This document shows positions 51,271-60,930 of a stretch of DNA of 61,645 nt, one piece after another (position 1 is the stretch's first letter; every line of letters starts with the position of its first letter). A model generated the notes under the pieces. That model searched no databases, was not told the origin of the DNA, and saw only the letters and a list, made by a program, of their open reading frames with translations. Position numbers and translations under genes: made by a program. Source of the DNA: Peptococcaceae bacterium (lineage in GTDB: Bacteria; Bacillota; Desulfitobacteriia; Desulfitobacteriales; Syntrophobotulaceae); the NCBI GenBank assembly GCA_012517475.1, contig JAAYUV010000066.1:1-61645 (forward strand). Reading direction: 5' to 3'.

Positions 51271-51494
51271 ACTTTTCTTTAAATTTGCGTAAATATCACA
51301 AATTGTAGAGGATTTCTGAAAATGAATATAGAAAATATACAGACTAAAAATTGTTTAAGATATTGCCGAAGAAATAACGTCTTTCAAATATAATCATGAA
51401 AATATATAATTAATTACCATTAATGCAATTTTAGATTGGCTAATATAAAGACGAGGATTACAAGCCTTTTCTAAAAGCATATAATATACCATCC

Positions 51495-51525
51495 ATTGGT
51501 TCTTAAGGAGAAAATTAGAACCAAT
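51495..51525. promoter_or_regulatory. Inverted repeat in the long gap before the activase gene
   Basis: The 459-bp gap 51195-51653 holds the terminator at its start, then AT-rich sequence. A perfect 9-bp inverted repeat (ATTGGTTCT / AGAACCAAT, 13-bp spacer containing AAGGAG) lies about 130 bp before the next gene. TATAAT occurs at 51556-51561 and 51591-51596 but without clear -35 boxes. It could be an operator or an RNA hairpin. Confidence 0.5.
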
Positions 51526-51653
51526 TCTTACTCTGCCCCGGAGCAGGAAAACTGATATAATAGAATGGCTATTAATATTATGAAATTTGATATAATTTAT
51601 TAATATTCGGTATTGAGAAATTAAGGATCTGGAGGAAAAGGAGAAAAGAGTGA

Positions 51654-54600
51654 ATGGGGAAAGTAATGCATATCGGATTGGATGTTGGATCAACTACGGT
51701 AAAGATTGCGATACTTGATGATAACGATAACCTGGTATTTAGTCATTATCAGAGGCACTTTTCTGATGTCCAGCATACAGTCAGTAACTTGCTGCAAAAA
51801 ATGTATCTCCATTTAAAGAACACCAACGTAACCATGAATGTAACGGGTTCCAGCGGGATTACGACTTCCGGACAAATCGGAGTACCATTTATTCAGGAAG
51901 TCATAGCCTGCAGCGAAGCGGTTCAAAGATATATCCCGGAAACTGATGTGGCTATTGAACTTGGGGGGGAAGACGCAAAGATTACTTATTTCGGAGATTC
52001 TCCCGAGCTGAGGATGAACGGTACATGCGCCGGAGGAACCGGGGCTTTTATAGATCAAATGGCAATTTTGCTCAAGACGGATGCTTCAGGACTGAACGAG
52101 CTTGCCAAAAAGCACAAGGAAATTTACCCCATCGCCTCGCGCTGCGGGGTATTTGCGAAAACAGATATTCAACCGCTCCTCAATGAAGGTGCTGCTAAAG
52201 AAGATATTGCAGCTTCTATTTTTCAAGCGGTTGTCAACCAGACAATAGCAGGTTTGGCCTGTGGAAAACCCATCAGGGGCAATGTCGCCTTTTTAGGCGG
52301 ACCTCTTTCCTTTTTATCCGAACTTAGACAGCGCTTTATTGAGACATTGCATTTGAAACCGGAAAATATCATTGCTCCCGAATATGCCCAGTTTTTTGTT
52401 GCCATTGGCGCTGCGCTGGCGTCGAAGAAGGGAGAGATCTGCGACTTTAACCGCATCTATGATAATATTCCTAATCTGCACAATGCTGCGTCCGCAACAA
52501 CACTGCTTCAGCCCCTGTTTGCGGATGAGCAGGAATATACGGAATTTAAATCCAGGCACGGTCAACATTCCGTGAAGAAGAAAGCGCTGCAGGAAGTCAG
52601 CAGCCCGTGTTTCCTGGGAATTGATGCCGGCTCCACTACCACCAAACTGGCCTTGATTGATGAGTTTGGAAACCTGGTTTACTCTCATTACGGGAGCAAC
52701 GGCGGAAGTCCGCTAAAATCTACCGTTATGGCCTTGCAAGCCCTGTACAGGGCACTTCCTTCTGAAGCCACCATCGGCAGTGCGGTAGTAACCGGATATG
52801 GAGAAGCGCTTTTAAAAGCGGCCTTACGGATCGACTATGGAGAAATAGAAACGGTTGCCCATCATAAGGGTGCGGAATACTTCCTTCCGGGGGTAAATTT
52901 TATTCTCGATATCGGCGGACAGGACATGAAATGCATGCAGATCCGGGATGGGGTTATCAATAATATTATGCTCAATGAAGCCTGTTCCTCGGGCTGCGGT
53001 TCATTTATTGAGACGCTGGCCGAATCTTTGAGCCTGTCTTTGAGTGAATTTGTACAAAGGGGCTTATTTTCCAAAACACCGGTTGATTTGGGAACCCGTT
53101 GTACCGTTTTTATGAACTCCAAGATCAAGCAAGTTCAGAAGGAAGGCGCTGACATCGGGAGTATCGCAGCCGGAATTGCTTATTCCGTGGTAAAAAATGC
53201 CTTATATAAAGTTATTCGTTTGCACGATTCTTCCGAAGTAGGCGAAAAAGTAGTCGTCCAGGGCGGTACGTTTAATAATGATGCTGTACTGAGAAGTTTT
53301 GAGATTGTTACCGGGAGAGAAGTAATCCGCCCGGATATTGCCGGGATCATGGGAGCTTTTGGCGCAGCATTGATAGCCCGTGATAAGTACCAATCAGGAC
53401 AAATATCCTCCATTCTTAAAGAAGAAGACCTGGAAGATTTCCATACCCAAACCAGTACAAAAAACTGCGGTTTATGCGGCAATAATTGTCTCCTGACAGT
53501 GAATCAGTTTTCAGACGGCAGGGAATTTTTGACCGGGAACCGCTGTGAAAGAGGTGCGGGAATCGAAAAAACCTCCGGTTCTATTCCAAACCTTTTTGAC
53601 TATAAATATAAACGCTTGTTCAATTATAAACCCCTGAAAAAAGAAGAAGCTCCTCGTGGCGAGATTGGAATCCCCAGGGTCTTGAATATGTATGAACACT
53701 ATCCGTTTTGGTTTACGGTATTTACGGAGCTTGGTTTCAGAGTGGTATTGTCCGCCCGCTCCTCGAAAAAGATATTTGAATTAGGGATGGAGACTGTTCC
53801 GTCCGAATCACTCTGTTATCCGGCAAAACTCGCTAATGGCCATATCAGGGACCTCATTAATAAAGGGATTAAAGTCATCTTCTATCCCTGCCTGCCCAGG
53901 GATGAGAAAGAAGTTGAAGATGCCAACAATAATTATAATTGTCCCATCGTCACTTCTTACCCCGAGGCCATCAATGCCAATGTAGACGAATTGAGAAAGG
54001 ACAATATCCAGTTTATTTTTCCGTTCCTCCCCATGGACAACATGTCCAGGATGAAGGACAGACTTTATGAAGAATTCAGGAAGTTTGGGGTAACCAGACA
54101 GGAAGTAGAGAAAGCCGTTGATAAAGGCTATATAGAAAGAGAAGCCGTTCGCAGCGAAATCAGGGCCAAAGGAGAAGAAGTCATACAGTATCTTGAACAA
54201 AACCGGCAAAAAGGAATTGTTCTGGCAGGGAGACCTTATCACCTTGACCCGGAAATTCACCATGGCATTCCGGAAATGATCACCGGGCTGGGGCTGGCTG
54301 TTCTTACGGAGGATTCCGTGGATCACCTCGGTACCGTGGAAAGACCTTTGAGGGTGCTGGATCAATGGGTATATCATTCCAGGTTGTATCAGGCAGCCAG
54401 CTTTGTAGCTACCAGAAAAGAATTGGAACTGGTTCAGCTCAATTCTTTCGGCTGCGGGCTGGATGCGGTAACAACGGATCAGGTTCAGGAGATCCTTAGA
54501 CGTTATCGCAAAACCTATACTTTGGTCAAGATTGATGAAATTAATAACTTGGGAGCAGTTCGCATCCGAATTCGTTCTCTCCTGGCCACCATGCTGGAAA

Positions 54601-55949
54601 GAGACAGGAAGAATATCCTGCCTCAGAAGTTATACGATAACCAGCCCAGAGTAATATTTACAGAAGAAATGAGAAAGGAATACACCATTCTTTCTCCGCA
54701 AATGGCTCCTGTCCACTTTGAACTGGTGGAAGAGGCCGCCCGTTTGGAAGGGTATAAAATCGAGATTTTGCCTGATGTTCAAGCCAATGTAGTAGAAGAA
54801 GGCCTTCGCTATGTACACAATGATGCCTGCTATCCATCCATTATCGTGGTAGGACAGATTATGGCTGCTTTAAAATCAGGACGCTATGACCTGAGCCGGA
54901 CAGCAGTCATCATGTCCCAGACAGGTGGAGGCTGCAGGGCAAGCAATTATATCGGGTTTATACGCAAAGCGTTAAAAGATGCCGGCATGGATCATATTCC
55001 CGTAGTTTCCCTCAATGCAGTGGGCATAGAAGAAAATCCCGGATTTACGTTAAGTACCAGAATGATCAAACGCTGTGTAATGGCCATCGTATACGGGGAT
55101 CTCCTAATGAGGCTGACCAATGCCATACGGCCCTATGAAAAAAATCCGGGGGAAACCGACCGGCGGTTGGCAAAATGGCTTAAGGAATTACGGCCTACCC
55201 TGGCCAAAATGAGTATTCGGGAATACCATCAAAACATTCGCAGAATTATTCAGGATTTTGATTCCATGGAGGTTCTGGATATCAAGAAGCCCAAGGTAGG
55301 AGTGGTGGGCGAGATTCTGGTCAAGTTCCATCCCTTCGCCAATAACTATATCGTGGACATTTTGGAAAAAGAGGGCGCAGAAGCGGTGTTACCCGATCTG
55401 ATAGATTTTTTCCTCTATTGTTTGCATAATGGTGTCTACAGCCGCAAAAACCTGGCCGGGACGTTCAAGGCAGAAATGATTAGCCGCTATCTGATCTGGC
55501 GGATAGAGAACTATCGCCGGGTAATGAAAAAAGAATTGAAAAAAAGCAAGCGGTTCCAGCCTCCCAAATCCATCTTTGAGTTGGCGGATATGGCCGAGGA
55601 AATCATGCACTTGGGCCACCAAACCGGGGAAGGCTGGTTCCTGACTGCGGAAATGCTGGAACTGATCGAAAGCGGCGCCACCAATGTGGCCTGTCTCCAG
55701 CCATTTGCCTGTTTGCCTAACCACATCACCGGCAAAGGAATGGTACGGGAACTCAAAAGACATTATCCGGAAGCCAATATTGTACCGATCGATTATGATC
55801 CGGGAGCAAGTCAGGTCAACCAGATCAACAGAATTAAACTCATGCTGTCCGTGGCCTTTAAAAACCTGGAGAAATCTGAGGACGCCGAGAATGAAAATAA
55901 ACAGGCTTCAGCAGAGTTCAGCATATCCGATCAAATTACCGCCAAGTAA
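51654..55949 (+). CDS. Giant acyl-CoA dehydratase activase-type protein (two ASKHA ATPase domains + DUF2229 + HgdB-like)
   Basis: 1431 residues in order: ATPase domain 1 (about 4-262: [44 protein letters not shown]); ATPase domain 2 (about 320-585: [46 protein letters not shown]); a short cysteine cluster ([16 protein letters not shown]); a DUF2229 region ([28 protein letters not shown]); and a C-terminal part resembling dehydratase D-component proteins ([24 protein letters not shown]). Single activators have one such ATPase dimerising around one 4Fe-4S cluster; this chain carries both halves. ATP-driven electron transfer at very low potential is known for the family; substrate here is unknown. 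Confidence 0.9.
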   Translation: MGKVMHIGLDVGSTTVKIAILDDNDNLVFSHYQRHFSDVQHTVSNLLQKMYLHLKNTNVTMNVTGSSGITTSGQIGVPFIQEVIACSEAVQRYIPETDVAIELGGEDAKITYFGDSPELRMNGTCAGGTGAFIDQMAILLKTDASGLNELAKKHKEIYPIASRCGVFAKTDIQPLLNEGAAKEDIAASIFQAVVNQTIAGLACGKPIRGNVAFLGGPLSFLSELRQRFIETLHLKPENIIAPEYAQFFVAIGAALASKKGEICDFNRIYDNIPNLHNAASATTLLQPLFADEQEYTEFKSRHGQHSVKKKALQEVSSPCFLGIDAGSTTTKLALIDEFGNLVYSHYGSNGGSPLKSTVMALQALYRALPSEATIGSAVVTGYGEALLKAALRIDYGEIETVAHHKGAEYFLPGVNFILDIGGQDMKCMQIRDGVINNIMLNEACSSGCGSFIETLAESLSLSLSEFVQRGLFSKTPVDLGTRCTVFMNSKIKQVQKEGADIGSIAAGIAYSVVKNALYKVIRLHDSSEVGEKVVVQGGTFNNDAVLRSFEIVTGREVIRPDIAGIMGAFGAALIARDKYQSGQISSILKEEDLEDFHTQTSTKNCGLCGNNCLLTVNQFSDGREFLTGNRCERGAGIEKTSGSIPNLFDYKYKRLFNYKPLKKEEAPRGEIGIPRVLNMYEHYPFWFTVFTELGFRVVLSARSSKKIFELGMETVPSESLCYPAKLANGHIRDLINKGIKVIFYPCLPRDEKEVEDANNNYNCPIVTSYPEAINANVDELRKDNIQFIFPFLPMDNMSRMKDRLYEEFRKFGVTRQEVEKAVDKGYIEREAVRSEIRAKGEEVIQYLEQNRQKGIVLAGRPYHLDPEIHHGIPEMITGLGLAVLTEDSVDHLGTVERPLRVLDQWVYHSRLYQAASFVATRKELELVQLNSFGCGLDAVTTDQVQEILRRYRKTYTLVKIDEINNLGAVRIRIRSLLATMLERDRKNILPQKLYDNQPRVIFTEEMRKEYTILSPQMAPVHFELVEEAARLEGYKIEILPDVQANVVEEGLRYVHNDACYPSIIVVGQIMAALKSGRYDLSRTAVIMSQTGGGCRASNYIGFIRKALKDAGMDHIPVVSLNAVGIEENPGFTLSTRMIKRCVMAIVYGDLLMRLTNAIRPYEKNPGETDRRLAKWLKELRPTLAKMSIREYHQNIRRIIQDFDSMEVLDIKKPKVGVVGEILVKFHPFANNYIVDILEKEGAEAVLPDLIDFFLYCLHNGVYSRKNLAGTFKAEMISRYLIWRIENYRRVMKKELKKSKRFQPPKSIFELADMAEEIMHLGHQTGEGWFLTAEMLELIESGATNVACLQPFACLPNHITGKGMVRELKRHYPEANIVPIDYDPGASQVNQINRIKLMLSVAFKNLEKSEDAENENKQASAEFSISDQITAK

Positions 55950-55978
55950 AAGCACAAGTTGTTATAGCCCAAAAAAAA

Positions 55979-56009
55979 ATACCCCGCAGCATAAAAGCAT
56001 GCGGGGTAT
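55979..56009. terminator. Bidirectional terminator between the activase and lipoprotein genes
   Basis: Perfect stem ATACCCCGCA / TGCGGGGTAT with an 11-nt loop, A-run before and T-run after, between two converging genes. Confidence 0.93.
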
Positions 56010-56038
56010 TTTTGCTTAAAGCTCTGATTCTCTTCTGC

Positions 56039-56677
56039 TTAATCCATGAATTTGGAGTAAGCCAGAATTATTCTTTCAACCTTGGCATCTTTAGAGATTT
56101 TTTGGTTCACCATGGTTTCATCGTTGGCATTAAAGTCAAAAATCATGAGCTGACCGTCCTCAACTTCGAACCATCCTTCCAAAGTACCGGCGCCATGCTG
56201 GCTTACCGGTTCCTTGTATTTTTCCCTGTATTTCTGCAAGACATTAGCTGCCGGATCCCCGATTTTAATTCCCATATCCGTAGCCATATTTTCTGCAGTA
56301 GAAGTGATTTGCAATACTTTTGCCGTATTTTTTCCCAGGATAAACTGTATTCCAACGCTATAGGTTCTTTCGTAATACGGTTCACCGAAATAACCGTCTT
56401 CATCAATATATTTTTCTTGGTATTCCGAACCCAGGATATTTGTCACCTTTGCTGTTGAGTCCCCTAAAGAGATACCGCCGATCCCCGGAGTTTGATCAAC
56501 TCCCGGAACACGGGGAGAAGGAGAAGTGGGGGAAGCAGGAGAGGTCGGAGAAGTCTGAACGTTGCCGGCCGGGGGAGTCTGCTTATTGGGATCAGCAGCC
56601 GGAGTACATCCTGTGAACAGGAAAAATGCCAAAAGAAGAGCTGCAATTTTTGTAGACATCCGGGACCTGCCTTTCAT
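56039..56677 (-). CDS. Putative lipoprotein with Pro/Ser/Thr linker
   Basis: About 212 residues (206 if started at ATG 56659, which has AAAGGCAGGT before it). A signal ending FLFTGC (lipobox) is followed by a low-complexity linker of Pro, Ser and Thr (about 30-60) and a compact domain with GISLGDSTAKVTNILG and MGIKIGDPAANVLQKY. These two look like repeats of one motif. No family recognised with certainty. Confidence 0.7.
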   Translation of the reverse strand: MKGRSRMSTKIAALLLAFFLFTGCTPAADPNKQTPPAGNVQTSPTSPASPTSPSPRVPGVDQTPGIGGISLGDSTAKVTNILGSEYQEKYIDEDGYFGEPYYERTYSVGIQFILGKNTAKVLQITSTAENMATDMGIKIGDPAANVLQKYREKYKEPVSQHGAGTLEGWFEVEDGQLMIFDFNANDETMVNQKISKDAKVERIILAYSKFMD

Positions 56678-56840
56678 AAATTTGCATTGCCATTTGGTTC
56701 CAATCCAGTATATCATGAGTTAAAAGAAGGCAAAAGTTTTAAACCCAAAAATGGCTGTAAAATAAGTCTTTAGGCCTATTTTATGTATACCGGACAAAAT
56801 AATGCACTTGCTTTTTTCGTTCAAGGGTTTTTAAATATGA

Positions 56841-56865
56841 TCGGCGTGACGATTTGTCACGCCGA
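56841..56865. other. Strong hairpin downstream of the SASP gene
   Basis: Perfect 10-bp stem TCGGCGTGAC / GTCACGCCGA with a 5-nt loop. It lies 31 bp past the end of the minus-strand SASP gene and has no T-run on that strand, so it may be a stabiliser or a weak terminator. Confidence 0.6.
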
Positions 56866-56896
56866 AGGATAAGTCCATATGAATCGCATAAAATAA

Positions 56897-57124
56897 TTAA
56901 AGAGTCCCGCCGTTTTGCTTCATTTGCTGCTGGGCATAGGCCACCATTTTTTTGACCATTTGCCCTCCGATCGGGCCGCCTTCCAGTCCGTTCTGCCTGG
57001 AAGTAACGTCCCCTTTATAATGATCGTTATTTTCTCTGACAAAATCCAGGTGCCCTATTTCAGCAGCAGCTTCCATTTTCAGTTGTTGCAAAAGTTTCTT
57101 TTTACTTTCATTTGTTCTGCCCAT
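56897..57124 (-). CDS. Alpha/beta-type small acid-soluble spore protein
   Basis: 75 residues. It ends in the conserved DNA-binding part with GDVTSRQNGLEGGPIGGQMVKKMVAYAQQQ. The region EAAAEIGHLDF is where germination protease cuts. It coats spore DNA. GGAGGTGAAA precedes the ATG. It is good evidence for sporulation capacity. Confidence 0.92.
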   Translation of the reverse strand: MGRTNESKKKLLQQLKMEAAAEIGHLDFVRENNDHYKGDVTSRQNGLEGGPIGGQMVKKMVAYAQQQMKQNGGTL

Positions 57125-57349
57125 TTAATGTTTCACCTCCATTAAATATTATTAGCTTATATCGCAAATATTTTCGTAGTAATTCCTACATCAATTATTA
57201 AGAATTACCCGAAATAGAAATCAAAAAAATTAATAAAACCGGAAAAAGAAAGCAAAGCACAGGCAAAATTCAGAATTAGATTGGCTAAAAAATGCAAGGA
57301 GCCAGTTGTTTTTAGAAATATGAAGAAAAACAGCCGGGAGAAAAAGAAG

Positions 57350-57832
57350 ATGCTTCAAATTAAAATCATTGCAGTAGGAAAAATCAAAGAAAATTATTTA
57401 AGAGAAGGAATCAAAGAGTATTCGAAAAGATTAGGAGCCTATATCCGTCTGGAAATACAGGAAGTGGATGATGAACCCTGCCCGGAAAAAGCTTCGCCGG
57501 CTGAGGAAGAAAAAATCAGGCAGAAAGAAGGAGAAAAGCTCCTGAAGTTGATTTCCAAACAGGATTACGTGATTTTGCTTGACCTGAAAGGAAAAGAACT
57601 TTCCTCTCCCGCTTTGGCAGAGATGCTTGAAGAACTGGCCCTGTCGGGACAAAGCAGTATTGTATTTGTGATTGGCGGTTCCTTGGGAACGGATCAGGCT
57701 CTTTCGGCAAGAGCCAATTTCAAGTGGTCATTCTCCAAGCTTACCTTTCCCCATCAGCTGATCAGAATGGTATTACTAGAACAAATTTACCGGGCGTGCA
57801 AGATCAATAAGGGGGAACCTTATCACAAATGA
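57350..57832 (+). CDS. rlmH: 23S rRNA (pseudouridine(1915)-N3)-methyltransferase RlmH
   Basis: 160 residues, SPOUT fold with IKIIAVGKIKE at the start, FVIGGSLG, and the knot end FPHQLIRMVLLEQIYRA...GEPYHK. The ATG at 57350 is preferred; the upstream frame lacks family similarity. In Bacillus rlmH follows htrC; here about 6 kb with the activase, lipoprotein and SASP lies between. Confidence 0.95.
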   Translation: MLQIKIIAVGKIKENYLREGIKEYSKRLGAYIRLEIQEVDDEPCPEKASPAEEEKIRQKEGEKLLKLISKQDYVILLDLKGKELSSPALAEMLEELALSGQSSIVFVIGGSLGTDQALSARANFKWSFSKLTFPHQLIRMVLLEQIYRACKINKGEPYHK

Positions 57833-57856
57833 GTTGAATAAAATATTAATTGACTA

Positions 57857-57918
57857 TTGACAGAAAAGATTGTCACGTCATACAATATGAATGAATAAAA
57901 AAAATATTCATTCATATT
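57857..57918 (+). promoter_or_regulatory. Promoter and palindromic operator of the TetR gene
   Basis: TTGACA (57857-57862), 18 bp, TACAAT (57881-57886). The -10 box runs into a perfect inverted repeat, AATATGAATGAATA (57884-57897) and its complement (57905-57918) with a 7-nt A spacer. A TetR dimer bound there would cover the start of transcription, so self-repression is likely. A ribosome site GGAGGG follows the right arm. Confidence 0.85.
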
Positions 57919-57932
57919 TGGAGGGAAGTTAA

Positions 57933-58514
57933 TTGGGAGATAAAAAAGAAGATATTTTTAATGTCGGGAAAAAATTATTTAGTGCAAGAGGATTTAAAGA
58001 CACCAATGTTTCCGATATAACAAAACTCGCAGGGATAGGTGTAGGTACATTTTATAATTACTATTCCTCAAAAGAGAAGCTCTTCATGGAGATATATATA
58101 GAAGAAAACGTCAAGCTCAAAAAGAGCATGATGGAATCTATAGACCTGGATGCCGAACCTTTGCAGGTAATCAAAGAGTTAATGGCTTTTAACATCCGTG
58201 GTATGAAGGCCAATCCTATACTCAAAGAATGGTACAACAGGGAGGTCTTCAGTAAACTGGAACAGAATTACCGCGAAGAAAACGGAATTAAATATGTCGA
58301 TTTCTTATATACCAGTTTTGTCGAGGTAATAAAAAAATGGCAGGCTGAGGGGAAAATGAGGGATGATATCGATGTTGAGCTTATCATGGCTTTCTTTAGC
58401 GCGCTAATCAATATTGATACGCATAAGGAGGAAATCGGGATTGAATACTTTCCTCACATTTTGGATTACTTGGCTGAGTTTGTGATGAAGGGCCTGCAGG
58501 TTAAAAATAATTAA
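57933..58514 (+). CDS. TetR/AcrR family transcriptional regulator
   Basis: 193 residues, TTG start. The N-terminal helix-turn-helix (VSDITKLAGIGVGTFYNYYSSKEKLF) is typical; the C-terminal ligand domain is of its own kind (MAFNIRGMKANP, DDIDVELIMAFFSAL). Five bases before the next frame, it is probably cotranscribed with the FAD enzyme. Ligand unknown. Confidence 0.92.
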   Translation: MGDKKEDIFNVGKKLFSARGFKDTNVSDITKLAGIGVGTFYNYYSSKEKLFMEIYIEENVKLKKSMMESIDLDAEPLQVIKELMAFNIRGMKANPILKEWYNREVFSKLEQNYREENGIKYVDFLYTSFVEVIKKWQAEGKMRDDIDVELIMAFFSALINIDTHKEEIGIEYFPHILDYLAEFVMKGLQVKNN

Positions 58515-58537
58515 GGAGATTGGGAGGAGTAGGGGAG

Positions 58538-60037
58538 ATGAAGAATATAATTATTATTGGTTCGGGGATCGGCGGCCTGGTTGCCGGCAACCTTCTTGTC
58601 AAGAAAGGTCATCAAGTAACGATCTTTGAAGCTCACAGCATGCCGGGAGGTTATACCGCCGGATTTTATAGGAAGGGTTATTATTTTGAGAGCGGAACCC
58701 TTTCTTTTGAAGCTTCAGCATCCGTTTTCAAGGCCATGAGAGATATCGGGGTATGGGAAAAGATAGATTTCGTAAAGCTTTCCAAACGGTTTGTTTCCGA
58801 GGATTTCGACGGAACTCCTGAAAATTATGAGGATTTTAAAAGAATGATTTACGCCGGATTCCCAGCCGATAAACAAAAACTGGATACGGTCTTTTCAGAG
58901 TTGGACAGAACAGCAGGCTTGATGGGGGATGTAAATGAACCCATGCCCTTTCTTTATAGCGGACTTAAAATGATATCATCAATGCTTCCCTACCTCCTGA
59001 GCGGCCCAAAGCTGATGAAACTTGCCAAGCAGTATGGCGACCTAACATTAACCGAGTTTGCCGCCAGGTACTTCGAGAAGGACTCTAAACTCTTCAAACT
59101 GTTCAGCGGAATTGGCTATCCGGATATGTCAGCCATGCTTCTTGAGGCAACGATATCAGTAATGCTCACTGATCTCTGGACTGTGAAAGATGGTATGCAA
59201 TCATGGGCTGACATTCTCGCCGAGAATTTCAGGCAACTGGGAGGGGATTTGAAGCTGAACGCCTATGTTGATAAGATCATTACCCAAAACGGGACCGCAG
59301 TCGGAGCGTCCAGCCGGAATACCGTATATGACGCAGATTATGTAATTTCAGCCGGAGATTATAAGAAAACCTTCCTGAAGCTTTTGGACGACAAGAGCTT
59401 GCTTTCGCAGGAGTTAAGGGATAATATCGGCAGTGCTGCCCCTTCGGAAGGTATCTTTACTGTATATCTCGGTTTGAATATGTCTAATGAAGAACTCAGT
59501 AAATATATGAAAGTTGATCATGTATTTGCTTTAGACACTAAACCTGGTTATGACATTTACAATTCCGAAGACGGAGATTTTTTCAGTAAGACATCTATTT
59601 TACTTCATTCGTCTTCCATGGTAAGCCCCAAACTTGCTCCGCAAGGGAAATCCTCACTCATGCTTCAGGCCATGGTGCCGTATCATTGGATGAATAACTG
59701 GGGGGGCGGAGATAAGGAGGTCTATGGACAATTGAAGGAAAAAGCAATGAATGCCATGATCGACAGAGCATCCAGGCTGATTCCCCGCTTGAAGGAATGC
59801 ATCGACTATAAGGATGCCGCAACGCCGCTGACTTATGAAAGATATACTCATAACACCGATGGAGCGAGCTCCGCATGGAGCTGGAACCCCAAGAAGAAAT
59901 TCTATAAAAACGGCATGAGCGTAAATATCGAAACGCCGGTCAAAAATCTTTATATTGGCTCCTGCTGGGCCATGCAGAACGGAGGTGTGCCCGGTGCCCT
60001 GGCAGCAGCTTACCAGTGTGCTAAAAAGATAAAGTGA
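58538..60037 (+). CDS. FAD-dependent oxidoreductase (phytoene desaturase/CrtI-like)
   Basis: 499 residues. The dinucleotide fold is IIIGSGIGGLVAGNLL with GGYTAGF shortly after, and the C-terminal FAD contact is GSCWAMQNGGVPGALAAAYQ. The fold is that of carotenoid desaturase/isomerase and amine oxidase-like enzymes. No other carotenoid gene is near, so the substrate is open. Start at ATG 58538 behind GGAGGAGTAGGGG. It follows the TetR gene and is likely its main target. Confidence 0.88.
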   Translation: MKNIIIIGSGIGGLVAGNLLVKKGHQVTIFEAHSMPGGYTAGFYRKGYYFESGTLSFEASASVFKAMRDIGVWEKIDFVKLSKRFVSEDFDGTPENYEDFKRMIYAGFPADKQKLDTVFSELDRTAGLMGDVNEPMPFLYSGLKMISSMLPYLLSGPKLMKLAKQYGDLTLTEFAARYFEKDSKLFKLFSGIGYPDMSAMLLEATISVMLTDLWTVKDGMQSWADILAENFRQLGGDLKLNAYVDKIITQNGTAVGASSRNTVYDADYVISAGDYKKTFLKLLDDKSLLSQELRDNIGSAAPSEGIFTVYLGLNMSNEELSKYMKVDHVFALDTKPGYDIYNSEDGDFFSKTSILLHSSSMVSPKLAPQGKSSLMLQAMVPYHWMNNWGGGDKEVYGQLKEKAMNAMIDRASRLIPRLKECIDYKDAATPLTYERYTHNTDGASSAWSWNPKKKFYKNGMSVNIETPVKNLYIGSCWAMQNGGVPGALAAAYQCAKKIK

Positions 60038-60648
60038 GCGGCACAGGGAACGGCCAGTCTATGAATCTTGGGATGGGCACTATATCCGTCTATATTAGAT
60101 ATCTAGTTCGATATGGCTGTAACTGTGGGGAGGCGGATTCTATACTGGTTACAATTGAGCGGAAAGCTTTTTATTTTTTAGGAAATCCTGAGCTAGGTTG
60201 GGCATGCATAGAGCCAACCATCAAAAAGATTCGTGGCAAGAATTCTACAATAAAAACACAGGTCTATTCAGAATTGACTAAAGGACAGAAAGCCTTGCTA
60301 ATGTTTAGAGTATTATATGATCATGCACGTAATTCCGAGGAAGAATTTTACTCTTGGATTAATATCCTGTTAAATGAACCGCATAGTTGGTCAGAAATCA
60401 AGGTTGGATTAAGATATTTCCAAGATGATTCGATGCTGCAGTTTCTTGATGAGACAGAAAGTTTTCTAAACAAAAAGAATGAATTATTGAATAATGAGCA
60501 CTCTCAAAACCGGGGAATAAGTTCTCTGATTTATCCTAATGGTGAAGATTTTTATTCAGTTTTTTGTAAAATCACTCAGGAAACAATCAATTTAATTGGA
60601 ACTTATATCCGAAACAATCCGGAAGAATTCGTTAGATTCATAGATTAA
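60034..60648 (+). CDS. Hypothetical protein, unrecognised
   Basis: Up to 204 residues. The GTG at 60034 overlaps the end of the FAD gene; ATG at 60061 (MNLGMGTISV) is another possible start. Neither has a strong ribosome site. Mixed alpha-beta composition with a Cys pair (YGCNCGE), a helical middle (KGQKALLMFRVLYDHARNSEEEFYSWI) and an Asn/Glu-rich end. It has no membrane segments. Base composition is more AT-rich than the FAD gene, which hints at a different origin. No function can be given. Confidence 0.55.
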   Translation: MSGTGNGQSMNLGMGTISVYIRYLVRYGCNCGEADSILVTIERKAFYFLGNPELGWACIEPTIKKIRGKNSTIKTQVYSELTKGQKALLMFRVLYDHARNSEEEFYSWINILLNEPHSWSEIKVGLRYFQDDSMLQFLDETESFLNKKNELLNNEHSQNRGISSLIYPNGEDFYSVFCKITQETINLIGTYIRNNPEEFVRFID

Positions 60649-60700
60649 TAATGTTATTACACTTCGGTAATACTTGAACATTATCTTACAGGCGATAAGT

Positions 60701-60720
60701 AACGGCCATCCATGGCCGTT
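60701..60720. repeat. Palindrome sharing its core with the tRNA-Ser scar
   Basis: AACGGCCAT, CC, ATGGCCGTT: 9-bp arms with a 2-bp centre. The inner 14 bp (GGCCATCCATGGCC) is the exact reverse complement of 1618-1631. Both copies lie in non-coding, decayed surroundings. Confidence 0.7.
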
Positions 60721-60779
60721 GTCATTAGAAATTTATAGAATTTAACAACCTAATTATTGCCAAAAAGAGGTATAAAAAA

Positions 60780-60930
60780 GTGGCAGGGAATTTCAACAAA
60801 GCTAATACACGGTTATATTATATAGACTGGCTGAGAGTTCTTCGTTATACTTTCATTAATACCTTTCCACTCTGCTTTGACTTATTCTGGCCTGGGAGAT
60901 ACTTATATTCTCAGCCCTTTAAAAGATATG
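60780..60930 (+). pseudogene. Acyltransferase-3 family N-terminus, frameshifted fragment
   Basis: From GTG 60780 (AAGAGG upstream) the frame reads NKANTRLYYIDWLRVL, the usual start of acyltransferase-3 membrane enzymes. After Leu at 60840-60842 one extra C (60843) shifts the frame. In the next frame the family sequence goes on: VILSLIPFHSALTYSG and GDTYILSPLKD. It stops at about 60930, where a Crp/Fnr sequence starts. Only about 50 of the expected 350 or more codons remain. Confidence 0.75.
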
